From positions 2,749,102 through 2,813,101 of the forward strand of contig SMSO01000025.1 of assembly GCA_004764695.1 (NCBI GenBank): 64,000 bases of DNA. The letters run 5' to 3'. Of this stretch, positions 31,797-42,604 are shown in pieces. The stretch comes from Schizochytrium sp. TIO01. Lineage: Eukaryota > Sar > Bigyra > Thraustochytrida > Thraustochytriidae. Made by a program: the position numbers and the translations under genes. The notes below the pieces were generated by a model that was not told the origin of the DNA, ran no database searches, and saw only the letters and a list, made by a program, of their open reading frames with translations. The stretch's first letter is position 1, and each line of letters opens with the position of its first letter.

Positions 31797-34700
31797 TTAA
31801 AGTTGGGCACGTTTGCTCGCGTTGCTTAATTGAAGATATTTATCAAGCAAAGGTGCTGTGTAGGCGTCCTATATCATGCAAAAGCACCTCGGTAATCTGT
31901 AGGCCGCATCTTCAATCTGAAGCTTCACGACATTTCATCAATTAACTAAGATGCCACATCTTCGGGCAGCTTAATATGGATGTTGCTCAGCCCCTTCAAG
32001 ATTCACAATTTTATGAAACACAGCAAGCATCTATGTCCAAGCCTGCTTTAAATGAGAAACGAAGATTTTACAAGACATAAAGAAAAATTTCATACTAGAT
32101 AGCACTCTGACTTGTCGGAGGAAGTTAACACTCTAAAAAGAGAACATCAGTAATCATCTTCATGTCATCAGAACCGACCAAATTCAGTATATCTCGACCC
32201 TATCCCGGGCACATTGTTGCCACCTGAAAATCTTGAGTGAGTGATTATTTTCTAAAAGAAATTTAATGAAATTGAGGTTCATCAGCTGTACAGCTAGATT
32301 TATTGAATAATGCAAACTACAAGCTGCCACTTCTTCCGTAATAATGAGCCAGTCTTCTTTCGACAGGGTGATTCATGCCTATGAGTATATCTTCGACCTT
32401 CGACAGTCACCGAAACAGAGCTTATGCTTTCACTTCTGTCGCACAACAGATTTAAAGATCAAGTCAGTGGAGCCGACGCCATAACGCATGTGAGTCTCTC
32501 CTCCTAATTTCAAGGAATTTTATGTAATCTTTGATGAATTATATTAAGCGTCCTTGTTTGTTTCAGGTTAATGGCAAGAGTCTCCACTGTAGACGTTCCA
32601 AATCGCTGGAGCGAAAAAACTTGACATATTCAGCTACGCGTCTACCTTGGCTACACCTGATGACTAGGGTTTCACAATCCATGTGCCCCTGACTCGCATG
32701 GGAAAATGATAGAGCTCAACCTTCGGGAGGTGCAAGCAACACTAACTACGTCCGAACCAATCGTGTTCATATATCTAATCAGCGCTTTCTCTTAGCATCT
32801 TAGCCGCGCCTACTTCATCTACATACTAGCATATGTCTTTTCTTATAAGTTGTTTCACAGCTTTAACAAAATTGCAGAATTGTCATCGGATCAATAATAA
32901 ATTTGGGGAAAACTTGCATTGTCATTGGGCCGTCTAGCACTTACAATAGAATGATTCCATAATTTGTCACTCTGTAAGTTGAAGCAAGCTCGAAAGCAGG
33001 TTCTCTAGCAGCGCATACGCTTAATTCTGTAACCGATAGATGCAAATGTGGACCACGACAATCTACAGGTACAAGATAACTACGCCCTCAGGTAGGAGTT
33101 TGGAAATGAAGGACGCTGGCACGCCGTCCGACCTCGTTTAACTCCTTAGACCACCCCGACAACTCCAGTTGTTAATGATATTTCCAGAGAACCAATGCCC
33201 ACCATTCATCCATATAAAGCTTCAGTCGCGTGAATCAAAGTACAGCTATATACCCTCATGCGGCCCTGAACTTTCAAGTTATGACCAAACTGCGCAGGTA
33301 TTTTAGGTCCGCAGAGCTTTCCAAGTTTTATACTGCTTTCTATACTCCAAGTTAAGTTACGTCAATACACCCTCTCTTTATAATACTAGGTAGGTACCTC
33401 CCTACGTAGAAGAAGTAGTATTTTTAGCTTTAAAAGTATATATATATATAGAAAGAGACGCTAGTAGTCGTAATTAGATCGTCATCACTGATTCGTCAGC
33501 GGTACTTGAATCATTGACGTTTGTGCTCAGAGTCAGCGGCATAATCAAGGCACTTGCCGGAAGGACAAAAAGAAAAGGCTCTAGAACTTAGGTTGCAGCC
33601 GAGTTTGCAAGAGCTCGTAGAGCTTCTGGATCATGTTTTTTGCCGTAGGTAGGAAACTCGCTCAAGAGGTGAAATCGTGAAGAGTCTCGATTCGTGCCAA
33701 TTCAATAGATTGAGCGATCGGAGCCGAAAAGTACGGGTTTAGGCGTATCGCTGATGCTGCATTGATTCTACGTGAGATCAAACTTCGCGAGGATGAACTG
33801 CAATTCCACCGATATCAGAAAGTGAGCGAGTGCGACACACACACGACTTGAAAGCCGAAAGCTGTTCTTCGAAGTTGGTGATTGAGTTAAAGCAAGTGCT
33901 GATGAAAACAGTCCTCTCATTCACCAAAAAAAAATTAGAATTAATAAAGATACACTTGAAGAAGGAAAAGTGCCAGGTAGAGTAGAAGACCATACATTGC
34001 GAAATGATGACATCGACAACGATGACCTCATCCCTCTACAAGTCGATGCATACGCAGAAGCATTGGCATCAAATATCATGATTCACAGTTCCGCAACAAT
34101 CAATCATGTGTGAGTGAAGGCTTTGGAATTCAAGCTAGCTATAGGTAGGCTGTTCAGCCAAGGTTCAGAGGCCTTTCCATTAGATTAAAAAACAAAAAAA
34201 GAAAACATTTTATTATTAATATGAAAAAAAGAGATGAAAGAATCAAGTTCAAGTTGAAGTTCAAGTTGATGTTCAAGGTGATTGTTGAAGTGAAATAGAA
34301 ATGGAGTCCACCCAAGGCCTTATTTCAGGGCGGCCTGGCTTCGTGAAGACACAGAGAGCGCCGACGCAAATGCCGCGCCGGCCGGGGTTTCGGGCACACT
34401 GCCGCGAGAGGCCACGTTTGTGCACTCGGTGAATTCCGTGGGTTCTTTCATTTGGGTAATTGGACCTTTCATACGTTCGACTATTTTTTTCTCTCTTTTC
34501 TTTCTTTCTCTCTTTTGTTTGATTGTTTGTTTGTTTCTTTTGTTTCTTTCCTTTTATTCAGTCTTTTCTTTCAATTTACTCTACAACTGAGCTATTCATT
34601 CGTGATTTGCTGCGATTTGCGGCAATTTGTGAGGACTTAAAGCTGTGATTTGCGAGGATCATGGACAAAGAACCAAACGCAATCGCGATGACCTCTTCGT

Positions 34701-35556
34701 GCTCAACGTTGAGCTTGAATCAATGTACGTATGTGTGATAAAGCCCCGTTTGTAGATAGGTGGGTACTGGCATGAGCGGAGAGGGGCATTGATTGCAGTT
34801 TACTGATGTAATACAAAGGAAGTATTTGGTGTGATGTGATGTAAATGTTTTAATGATGCAATTCAGGCTTCAAGAACGAAGACGATTCTAAGAGTTGGAA
34901 ACGGGATTTGTTTGTTTTATTAAGCTTTTGGCAAGACCGACTCGAGGTGACGAAGAGGAAGAGATCGGGACGGCTCTGCAGAACTGCTTTGCTCAAGATG
35001 CACGACTCTTAGCACGACCTCTGTGGCAGGCAAAGCAAACTCGCAACTGCAGAGACTGGCAGCAGAAGAAGAAGCAGTCATAGCTCGAACTTGAAGGTCA
35101 TTCCTACGGCGTAGCTGAGCTTAATATACTAAGCTTACATAAGGAAGGCCCTCTGGTCTGTTTTAAGAAGCGCTGCTTAAGGTACGAAAGACGTTTGTTT
35201 ATTGAGCACGGGTCAGAGAGGAACTGCAGTTCGCTGCAAATCCATAACACGCTCACTCGAGGGACGAGTGCTAACAAGTGGAAGCCCTTCCTGCAGGATC
35301 TAGTTGGAGAAGTCAGAGCCAATACCTCTACTGCTTGGTAGGGTACGCACGCGTACAAGAAGGAGACCCTTGATTCTCTGCTTGTTGGAGAGGAACTAGT
35401 AGTCGTGGTGCACGCTTTTTAGAAGGAAGAATTGTTTCAAGTTCTGGGCAAAAGTTGTGCAGGCAAGAGAACGTGTGAGCAGCAGGCAGGCAGTCAAGCA
35501 GTCAAGCAGTAAATCCTAAATATCAGAAGACGCAATTCTCAAAAAGCTGCTGCAGG
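31797..35556. other. Long spacer between epimerase copies 3 and 4
   Basis: About 3.8 kb without a gene. It has AT simple repeats near 33437-33450, TAGGTAGGTAC near 33387, a TTCAAG-type short tandem repeat near 34247-34280 and T/C-rich simple sequence near 34485-34560. I saw no decayed epimerase copy in it, though a diverged remnant could be missed by eye. Confidence 0.45.
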
Positions 35557-36591
35557 ATGTGGAAAACTGTGCTTATCGTAGGTGGAGGGAGCCCAGCTGG
35601 GCGGGCCGTACTTGACATCCTTCTTAAAGAGAACAAGGCGTCTCGGGTTGTACTTACTACTCGTAGCGGAGAAATCGCAGACCTGCCTGCGAGCACGGAG
35701 ACCGTCTCGGTTGAAGTCCAGGCACTAGACTTGATCGAAGGTGATTTGCAGGACCTTCGCACACTCTGTCAAGAGATCAAACCAGATGTTATTTTCTCTT
35801 GTGTGATTATGTCCAAGAATCATATCAAAGCTTGGGGGCTTGGCTGGCCAAAGATTGCCAACCGGCTGCTCTTTGCATCCAAAGCAGTAGATGCTCCTCT
35901 TATCTTCTTGGACAACTTCTATGCTTTTGGACCTCAAGGTATGGAACGTATGCCCTTGCGTGAGAATGATATCGAGTTTGACAAGATTAGTAAGAATGGC
36001 ATCAAGACTAGGTCGCAGGTCCGTGCTTTGATCACAAGAAAGCTCCTCGCAGATGGCAAATCTGGCGAAGCCAAAATTGCGCTGATACGAGCCGCTGATT
36101 ATTTCGGACCCAGGGTTATTGAGAGTGTTCTTGGAAACGTGTGGGTAGATGTCTTTAAGAACAGAACTCCTACTCTGCTTGGCGACCCAACGAAGCTACA
36201 TGCACAGACCTACGTGCAAGATATTGCCCGAGTCCTTGTTCTTGTTGCAGAGAACCCTGATACCTGGGGTCGAGCTTGGCATGTCCCAACGCAAAAGGAC
36301 ATGTCAACTGAGGATTGGCTTCGCGAGATTATTCGCTCTAGTGGCAAAAAGGCATCTGAAAGCAAGCTCAACTACTCAATATCTGATGGCTCGAAGCTTC
36401 GCCTTCTTTCTTTCGTTAAGAGAGATAACGCTGGTCTTCGTGACTCATTGTACATGTGGCGAGGTGACTTCACTGTTGATTCTTCAGAATTCATGGAGCG
36501 CTTTCCAGATTTTCAACCAACCCCATTAAACGATGCACTGCTACAAACCAACCAGTGGTTGACCTCTTCATTAGCAACAAAGGCCAAATAA
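35557..36591 (+). CDS. NAD-dependent epimerase/dehydratase-like enzyme, copy 4 of 4
   Basis: The protein has 344 residues (MWKTVLIVGGGSPAGRAVL). The glycine motif is GGGSPAG rather than GAGGCTG, so it keeps GxGxxxG spacing but with different side chains next to the cofactor. DNFYAFGPQG, RAADYFGP, HAQTYVQDIARVL and GRAWHVP are conserved. The C-terminal VKRDNAGLRDSLYMWRGD replaces MEDVDGLRD in the others. It is the most diverged copy and lies 3.8 kb from copy 3. It may have a different cofactor or substrate preference; this is inference. Confidence 0.87.
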   Translation: MWKTVLIVGGGSPAGRAVLDILLKENKASRVVLTTRSGEIADLPASTETVSVEVQALDLIEGDLQDLRTLCQEIKPDVIFSCVIMSKNHIKAWGLGWPKIANRLLFASKAVDAPLIFLDNFYAFGPQGMERMPLRENDIEFDKISKNGIKTRSQVRALITRKLLADGKSGEAKIALIRAADYFGPRVIESVLGNVWVDVFKNRTPTLLGDPTKLHAQTYVQDIARVLVLVAENPDTWGRAWHVPTQKDMSTEDWLREIIRSSGKKASESKLNYSISDGSKLRLLSFVKRDNAGLRDSLYMWRGDFTVDSSEFMERFPDFQPTPLNDALLQTNQWLTSSLATKAK

Positions 36592-37447
36592 AGAGAAAAT
36601 ATCCGACTCAGGTACTATCTTATTCTAAGCTGACCATTCCGCTTGCCGTGTGTCCCTATCTCAAACATCATTTGATGTCCTCTGTAAAATCTACACCAAT
36701 AATCACAGTTTCTAATGTACAAAAACCAACCTATACATAATTATCAAACCATTTAACACGAAATCAGACATGCTCAAATCAGACCAAAGAAACTCGTGTC
36801 ATCTCTCTTGCTTTTCCTCTTAGCCTCTCCTTCATGTTCAAACTTTTGGGTTTGAGCTGTTCAAAACTCCAAAGAAAGTTAGTTGTCTTTACTCCAAGCA
36901 GAGTTATAAAGAACAGCGTCCGAAATTCAATACTGCGTTACTTGAAACCACCCAAGCGAATAAAATACGCCAGGGTTAGTAATCCATATATATTAAACAA
37001 TAGCATTCGGAGCTAGCTCACCGAGCGTACAAAAAGCGTGGAAAAAGCAAAACCGCAGCAGTTGCGAAACAACGTCCTCAACGCTCGCAGCCCTCAGCTC
37101 CTTCGAATCCTAGGAGCGGAGGCGGTTCTATTGCGGGCCCACGTACGTGCGTCCAGCGTCTACGGAGCAGTAGCAGCTCCGCTTGGCTGACGTTACGACA
37201 GACTTGAAAGGGGCTTGCCTTAAGCCCCTTGTCGGTGCTCATCACGGAAATATCTCTGGCTTGCGTGTCGAAGAGTTTGGGCAAAGGGGTGTGGGAAAAA
37301 CCTGAAATACGCTCAAAACTCATATTCGACGACCACAAAGTACGCCTTTGAAGGCTAGAAACCATTTGAAGAGCACATAGGAGTTTAGCTGGACGTTGAT
37401 GGGCTCGACGGTCAAGCAAGTTGTGCGTTTATTCAGTGCAGATTAAA
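36592..37447. other. Intergenic region upstream of the MYB gene
   Basis: About 850 bases. The frame of the MYB gene is open slightly upstream (from 37421) but lacks an ATG before 37448. No other gene was seen. Confidence 0.4.
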
Positions 37448-39322
37448 ATGAGCGAAGGACTTGAAAGTAGCGTTGTTGACAACAACCACAATCTTGGTCA
37501 TGAAAGTGGTGATATTGAGCCAGAAAATCTCACGAGTGGTGAAGACAAAGAGCAAATGCTTAGAGGTGTCGAGATTGCAGAAGATGACAAGAATGATGAC
37601 GAGGTTCAGCATGTGAGTACTACCACAGATCTCACTGGCGCTGAGGAGAATGTGGCGAACTCACATGAAGATCAAAATGACAATCATGGGGACAAATCTG
37701 GCATGTTGCAGACAGAAAATCATGGAGAGTCCTCTTTGGGCCAATCGGGCAAGGATAATCAGCCGCTTCAAGCTGCTGCTGATGAAGGCGAAAGTGCGGA
37801 TAGAGATGGAGATGAAGATGGGATCCTCGATAATGACAATTTAAGCAATAATGATGATGAGGAGGAGGACGAGGACGAGGAGGAGGACGAAGACGGGGAG
37901 CCTTGGGAGTCCATCGAAGAGGAGATCCTTAGAACAGCAGTTACTGCATATAAGGCACAAGAATGGGACCTGGTTGCCCGATTCCTTCCAAATCGAACCG
38001 CCGAGCAATGCGAACAACATTGGAACAAAATGTTTGCTGCACCTGTAGCCATGAAAGGCTCCTGGACACCAAATGATGATCGAAAGTTACGGCAAGTAGT
38101 AAATATGCACGGGACACGGAATTGGTCCACAGTCATTGCAAGCTACTTTCCTAACCGAACCGGGAAACAGTGCCGTGAAAGATGGCGTAACCACTTAGAT
38201 CCTGACCTCAAACGTGGTCCCTGGACTGACAAGGAGGAGCGGACTCTTCTAGACGGGCGCCAAAAGCATGGAAACAAATGGTCAGTGATTGCTAAGAGTC
38301 TTCCTGGTCGTAGCGACAACGATGTCAAGAACCACTGGTATGCATCGCAGCGTCGGCTGAAGACGCGTATGCAGATCGTCAATATTGTTTATTCCCGACA
38401 AAACGATATACTTGATTCCGAGGAACCGGCATCCTCGATACCTTCCGGCAAACGGGCTCGTAATAAAAACAGTGCTGGCAATGTACAAGAGCATTACACG
38501 CATGAAAGGACGTTAGGCCTGAGCGAGGGCGAAGAAGCTCATGGCGATCGTGTGACGCAACGGCGTCGTCTTAACACAAAAGAAAATGAGTCAAATGCTT
38601 CTGAGCAAGCAAGTGCAGATTCAACAACAATCCCTTACAACAACGAAGGAGGTCAAGAACAAGATGACTTGTCAGCCCAAGAGAGTCCAAATGGATCTCC
38701 TCATAGCATCTGGAAACCTGAGGAAGGCGCTAAATTGCTGGAGTTGGTCACAAGATATGGCACTAACGATTGGGAGGTCGTCTCCAAACAAATGCCGTAC
38801 CCACGATTGCCTCAGGAATGTTCAAATCACTGGCACACTATTCTAAATCCGAATATTATCAAAGGTCGTGGCTCCTGGACTGCAGGGGAAGACAAGAAGT
38901 TACGAGAGCTCGTGGAGAAGCACGGACCGACAAAATGGTCTACTCACATCGCCCCGCATTTACCAGGGCGTGCTGGTAAACAATGTCGAGAGCGGTGGAT
39001 GAATGCTCTTCAACCAAATTTAAAACGTGGTGAATGGACAGCCGAGGAAGAGGATATTTTTAATCGTGAGCACAGCAAACACCATAATCAGTGGGCTCTT
39101 ATTGCAAGTTTTATTCCTGGTCGTACAGCAAATGATGTGAAAAACCACTATTATGCATACAAGCGTCGTCAAAGTCGCCAAGCAAAGAAAGCTGCGAAGG
39201 GTGCCCAACGGCAAGATGGTACTGCAGAATCTGCGGATGTTTCTATGCCTCCACAACAAGAAGAACAAGACTCATCAATGTTACTTCTTGGGCCAATGCC
39301 TCCATCTACAAGCCAGAACTAG
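37448..39322 (+). CDS. MYB-family DNA-binding protein with six repeats (two 3R-MYB arrays)
   Basis: The first ATG (37448) gives 624 residues. An acidic, low-complexity N-terminus (~1-150) precedes three MYB repeats: ~152-198 (PWESIEEEIL... EWDLVARFLPNRTAEQCEQHW), ~204-252 (SWTPNDDRKL... QCRERWRNHL) and ~258-303 (PWTDKEERTL... DNDVKNHW). After a ~120-residue linker containing an RRRL basic patch, a second array follows: ~421-464 (IWKPEEGAKL), ~476-524 (SWTAGEDKKL... QCRERWMNAL) and ~529-574 (EWTAEEEDIF... ANDVKNHYYAYKRR). Repeats 2/5 and 3/6 carry the R2 and R3 hallmarks. Repeats 1 and 4 keep fewer core Trp residues. 3R-MYBs usually have one such array and regulate cell-cycle genes; a nuclear transcription factor is expected. 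It is convergent with glutathione synthetase. Confidence 0.92.
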   Translation: MSEGLESSVVDNNHNLGHESGDIEPENLTSGEDKEQMLRGVEIAEDDKNDDEVQHVSTTTDLTGAEENVANSHEDQNDNHGDKSGMLQTENHGESSLGQSGKDNQPLQAAADEGESADRDGDEDGILDNDNLSNNDDEEEDEDEEEDEDGEPWESIEEEILRTAVTAYKAQEWDLVARFLPNRTAEQCEQHWNKMFAAPVAMKGSWTPNDDRKLRQVVNMHGTRNWSTVIASYFPNRTGKQCRERWRNHLDPDLKRGPWTDKEERTLLDGRQKHGNKWSVIAKSLPGRSDNDVKNHWYASQRRLKTRMQIVNIVYSRQNDILDSEEPASSIPSGKRARNKNSAGNVQEHYTHERTLGLSEGEEAHGDRVTQRRRLNTKENESNASEQASADSTTIPYNNEGGQEQDDLSAQESPNGSPHSIWKPEEGAKLLELVTRYGTNDWEVVSKQMPYPRLPQECSNHWHTILNPNIIKGRGSWTAGEDKKLRELVEKHGPTKWSTHIAPHLPGRAGKQCRERWMNALQPNLKRGEWTAEEEDIFNREHSKHHNQWALIASFIPGRTANDVKNHYYAYKRRQSRQAKKAAKGAQRQDGTAESADVSMPPQQEEQDSSMLLLGPMPPSTSQN

Positions 39323-40052
39323 CACAAGAGGAGTAGCTTGTAACAGTTGCTGAAGTTGAAGCTGGTTAGATAGATTGCCAAAGCTTACAAGTGAGATATG
39401 CAGAGTTTTTTTAATATTTTTTTTCATTAAGATGAAGATCATGTCGTAGTTTCTGAAAGACTGCGATCGTTTGCATAGTCATCGTGCGCAAAATTATTTT
39501 TTTTTTAAGACCATCGTACCCCTCTGTTACACAAACCAGCCGTGGTGTATACCTGTGAAAAATACATGACGGTTTAAAATAGTAAACTTCAAGGCTAAAA
39601 CAGAGCCCAGAGCACGTTATCTGTGCGCAAGCTTTCCCAACCGTTGTTATCCTAATAACCTATCTTGTTAGTATCGTAAATTCCCTTGAGTTGCTTCTCA
39701 ACTTATGCGAAAGACCAAGCTCTTGATCAAGATATGCATATAAACAATGTAGAGACAAACAAAAACTAAAGATGATCAAGTTCTTATTTACATGGACACT
39801 GAAGTCTTCATAGAACTATCCCGCCAGAGGTTTGGTCGCACACACAGGTGAAAATTTAACTAGATTATCAATCTCTACGTAATTTTCAACTGCCTAGTGG
39901 CAAGAGACACATTTGTGCGTACAAAGGCGAACGGCGACTTGAGAAGAAAAGACACAAACTTCAATAAGAACTCTATTGAGAAAAGAAATTCTGATGTCCA
40001 TTGTGCTCGTCAGGAAGAGAAGTCATGCACAGATCAAACATCAGTCAATCAA
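39323..40052. other. Intergenic region between convergent MYB and glutathione synthetase genes
   Basis: About 730 bases of AT-rich 3' flank for both genes. No gene seen; a plus-strand frame at 39897-40343 mostly overlaps the antisense of glutathione synthetase. Confidence 0.4.
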
Positions 40053-41576
40053 TTAATCACTAGAGGAAACAAGTTGCGGCGAATCCAAGCAGGAAAAGCC
40101 AGTCGCAACACCGCCCTCATCAACACCAACAAGCTTGGTTCGCAAGAGCTGACCGGCATACTCGTTCAGAAACTCCGTCTCTCCGTTGCCGATAAAGACA
40201 CCATAGACACCAAGTTCTTGCAGGGCCTTTGCAGAAACTACCTCAGCATCAAGTCCGCGGACCAGAACAGCGTCGACCTCGTTCGGGAAGATGCGCTGCA
40301 TGAGGATATATGCTGCCTGCTCGGACTTAGGCATGGTCTCTAGAGTCGTCTTGACCTTGTCGCCATAGATGTTGTTGCCACCACCTTCACGCTGAGGCTT
40401 AACAACATAATTTTCAGGGTGAAGAATGGCGTCCTTGACAGCAGCCTTAGCCTCCTCATCTTGCTCGTTCACATCGAGAGACCAAAGGCCTGCAAAACTC
40501 TTGCGAAGCTTAGCGCCCTGCTCCTCACCCATGAAACGTTCAATTTGGCCGGGTCCTGCAAGCTCCTGCTGTACCTTCTTGGTGCCGACAAGCTGGTATT
40601 GAATACTAGGGCATTTGATTGCATTGGTAGTCTCCAAAAGCATGCGAGCATCCCACTGCTTCTCCTCAGGATAGTCGTCGGGCGTGTAGCCTGAACGGAA
40701 GTAGATGACAGAAATGAGCTTGCCATCCACCACGAGGTCACGGCCATCTTCGCTAACCTTTGCAAGATCATGGAGCTGACCGAGGGATCTGCGCATGCAA
40801 GCAACCTTGTGCTTATCCCAAAGTTCATACTCAAGCCAGCGCTGGTCGAAGGAGTTTCGCTCTCCATCCTGTACTACAAAAAGCACAGTAGGGGGCGCTT
40901 CTGGGCGTTCCTCTTCGCGCTGATCTAAGTGCAAATAAGCAGCACGCGCCAGTGCATGAGGAAGCTTCTTGTCAGCGAGATTTTCAGGAGTCATGTTGAT
41001 GTCGAGAGGATCTTTGCACCAAGATTTAACAACCTCATTGTCCGGAAAACGGTCCAGCAGGAATCTGTGCAGGCGAGCGACACGAGCTGAAAGGCATCCG
41101 AAAGAGGATGCGATTGTGTTGAGTTCAACCTGAAGGAGCTCCTCACCTTTATTGAACATGTAGTCTGAGCGGTTAATGCCCAAGTATGTGCGCTGCACAA
41201 CGCCCTGTTCTTCAACGGCGCGACAAATCTTCACGAGACGAGCAGTGAATTCGTCATGCTCCAAGACTCCTTCAAGAACCTTGTAGACCCAGTCAAGGTC
41301 GCGGGAGACCTTATCGACAAGCTCGTTGTACGCAGGCGCCAGAGAAACTCCGAGCTCAAACGCCTCGCGAGAAAGCGGCGTCGGCAACAGCGAGAACGGA
41401 GCCGCTTTGCACAGGGTCGGGTGCTTGGCGTCCATCATCTGGAGGCCATGAGCAGTGGCCCAGGCCACTGCCTCGTCCGCAAGCTGCTGCATGGCTTTCT
41501 CGGCCTCTTCTCCCTTGAACTCGAGCTTAAGGATCCTCGCGATTGAAGTTGCTCGCTCAAAGTTTGTGATTTGCAT
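40053..41576 (-). CDS. GSS: Glutathione synthetase
   Basis: The protein has 507 residues from an ATG. It joins gamma-glutamylcysteine and glycine with ATP to make glutathione in the cytosol. Eukaryotic GSS signatures are visible: LGINRSDYMF, QVELNTIASSFG (substrate-binding region), YFRSGYTPDDY, and the glycine-rich triad NYVVKPQREGGGNNIYGD that closes over the active site. The protein ends with GGVATGFSCLDSP, matching the conserved C-terminal GGVA...DSP block, plus a short QLVSSSD tail. The length is close to animal and plant enzymes (~475-500). G/C-ending codons dominate. It is convergent with the MYB gene. No transit peptide is evident. Confidence 0.96.
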   Translation of the reverse strand: MQITNFERATSIARILKLEFKGEEAEKAMQQLADEAVAWATAHGLQMMDAKHPTLCKAAPFSLLPTPLSREAFELGVSLAPAYNELVDKVSRDLDWVYKVLEGVLEHDEFTARLVKICRAVEEQGVVQRTYLGINRSDYMFNKGEELLQVELNTIASSFGCLSARVARLHRFLLDRFPDNEVVKSWCKDPLDINMTPENLADKKLPHALARAAYLHLDQREEERPEAPPTVLFVVQDGERNSFDQRWLEYELWDKHKVACMRRSLGQLHDLAKVSEDGRDLVVDGKLISVIYFRSGYTPDDYPEEKQWDARMLLETTNAIKCPSIQYQLVGTKKVQQELAGPGQIERFMGEEQGAKLRKSFAGLWSLDVNEQDEEAKAAVKDAILHPENYVVKPQREGGGNNIYGDKVKTTLETMPKSEQAAYILMQRIFPNEVDAVLVRGLDAEVVSAKALQELGVYGVFIGNGETEFLNEYAGQLLRTKLVGVDEGGVATGFSCLDSPQLVSSSD

Positions 41577-42528
41577 AGCTTCCCTCTTGACTCTAAACTA
41601 AATAGGCGACTCATTTATTTACTCTATCTACTAAATTATAAAATAATAAATTCATAAGACCCTCTCAGCCCTTCAGACAGACAAAGGAAACAGAGAAAAG
41701 ATCACATTTCGGAAATAATGATAGTGCTTTAATTACCTTTGATATCCATTCTCTCAAAGCCATTATGAAGTTTTTTCTCAATTCTGAAGTTACCAGTTAC
41801 AAAAGCTACGCCTTATTAGAAGACTAAACCCGTCTTTTCCTCGAGTCTTTTCCTTCTTCACGTGAACATAAACTAACAAACAACCATAGGGAAGACTAAC
41901 TAACTAGCTAGGCAGCGGTTTATTTACTTTTAATTTTTATTATTATTTATTTTAATCAACTAATTATTTACTTATTTATTTGCTTTCTCACCTGCTCGTC
42001 GAGCTTCTTATTTGGCTCTAGAAAGGAAGAGCAACCAACCACCTATTGCTCCACTAGTTTGACTCCATTTCATCGCCTTCGTAGACCACATTGCAAGATG
42101 TGTCACCATGGCCTCGCTTTCGCTGCTTGCGTTTGTTCCAGAGGTGCTTGTGCAATGAAGGCAACCGCTTAAACGTAAGTGGACTTTGCCCACAAGTGGA
42201 TATAAACTAATTAATGAGTTCAATTTAATGCGGTGTAATGCAATCTATTAAATTCATAGAGATCCAGTGTAATAGCCGCTATTCATGAACTTGTGACGAA
42301 CGTATTTGAGACAGAGACCTGCGGTTTGTGCTATCTCTCGCTCGCTGGCTTGGACTTTGTCCTGCCTCAGTTGGTGATAGGTGATGATGTTTTGGAAACA
42401 TAATGAATGACACTGGCCATCGCATGGCTTTGCTTAGACCTTCGAGAGGCATCATGAAACATGAAAGATAAGAGCTTTTACTTTTAAGATACGGAGAAGT
42501 CGAAGCATAACAATGACGACGACGACAA

Positions 42529-42560
<32 letters not shown>

Positions 42561-42573
42561 TCATCAAAACATC

Positions 42574-42604
<31 letters not shown>

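Noticed and set aside
31797-35556. Possible decayed fifth epimerase copy in the long spacer
   Set aside because: No stretch resembling GAGGCTG, DNLYAFGP or GRAWH was found in any frame by eye.
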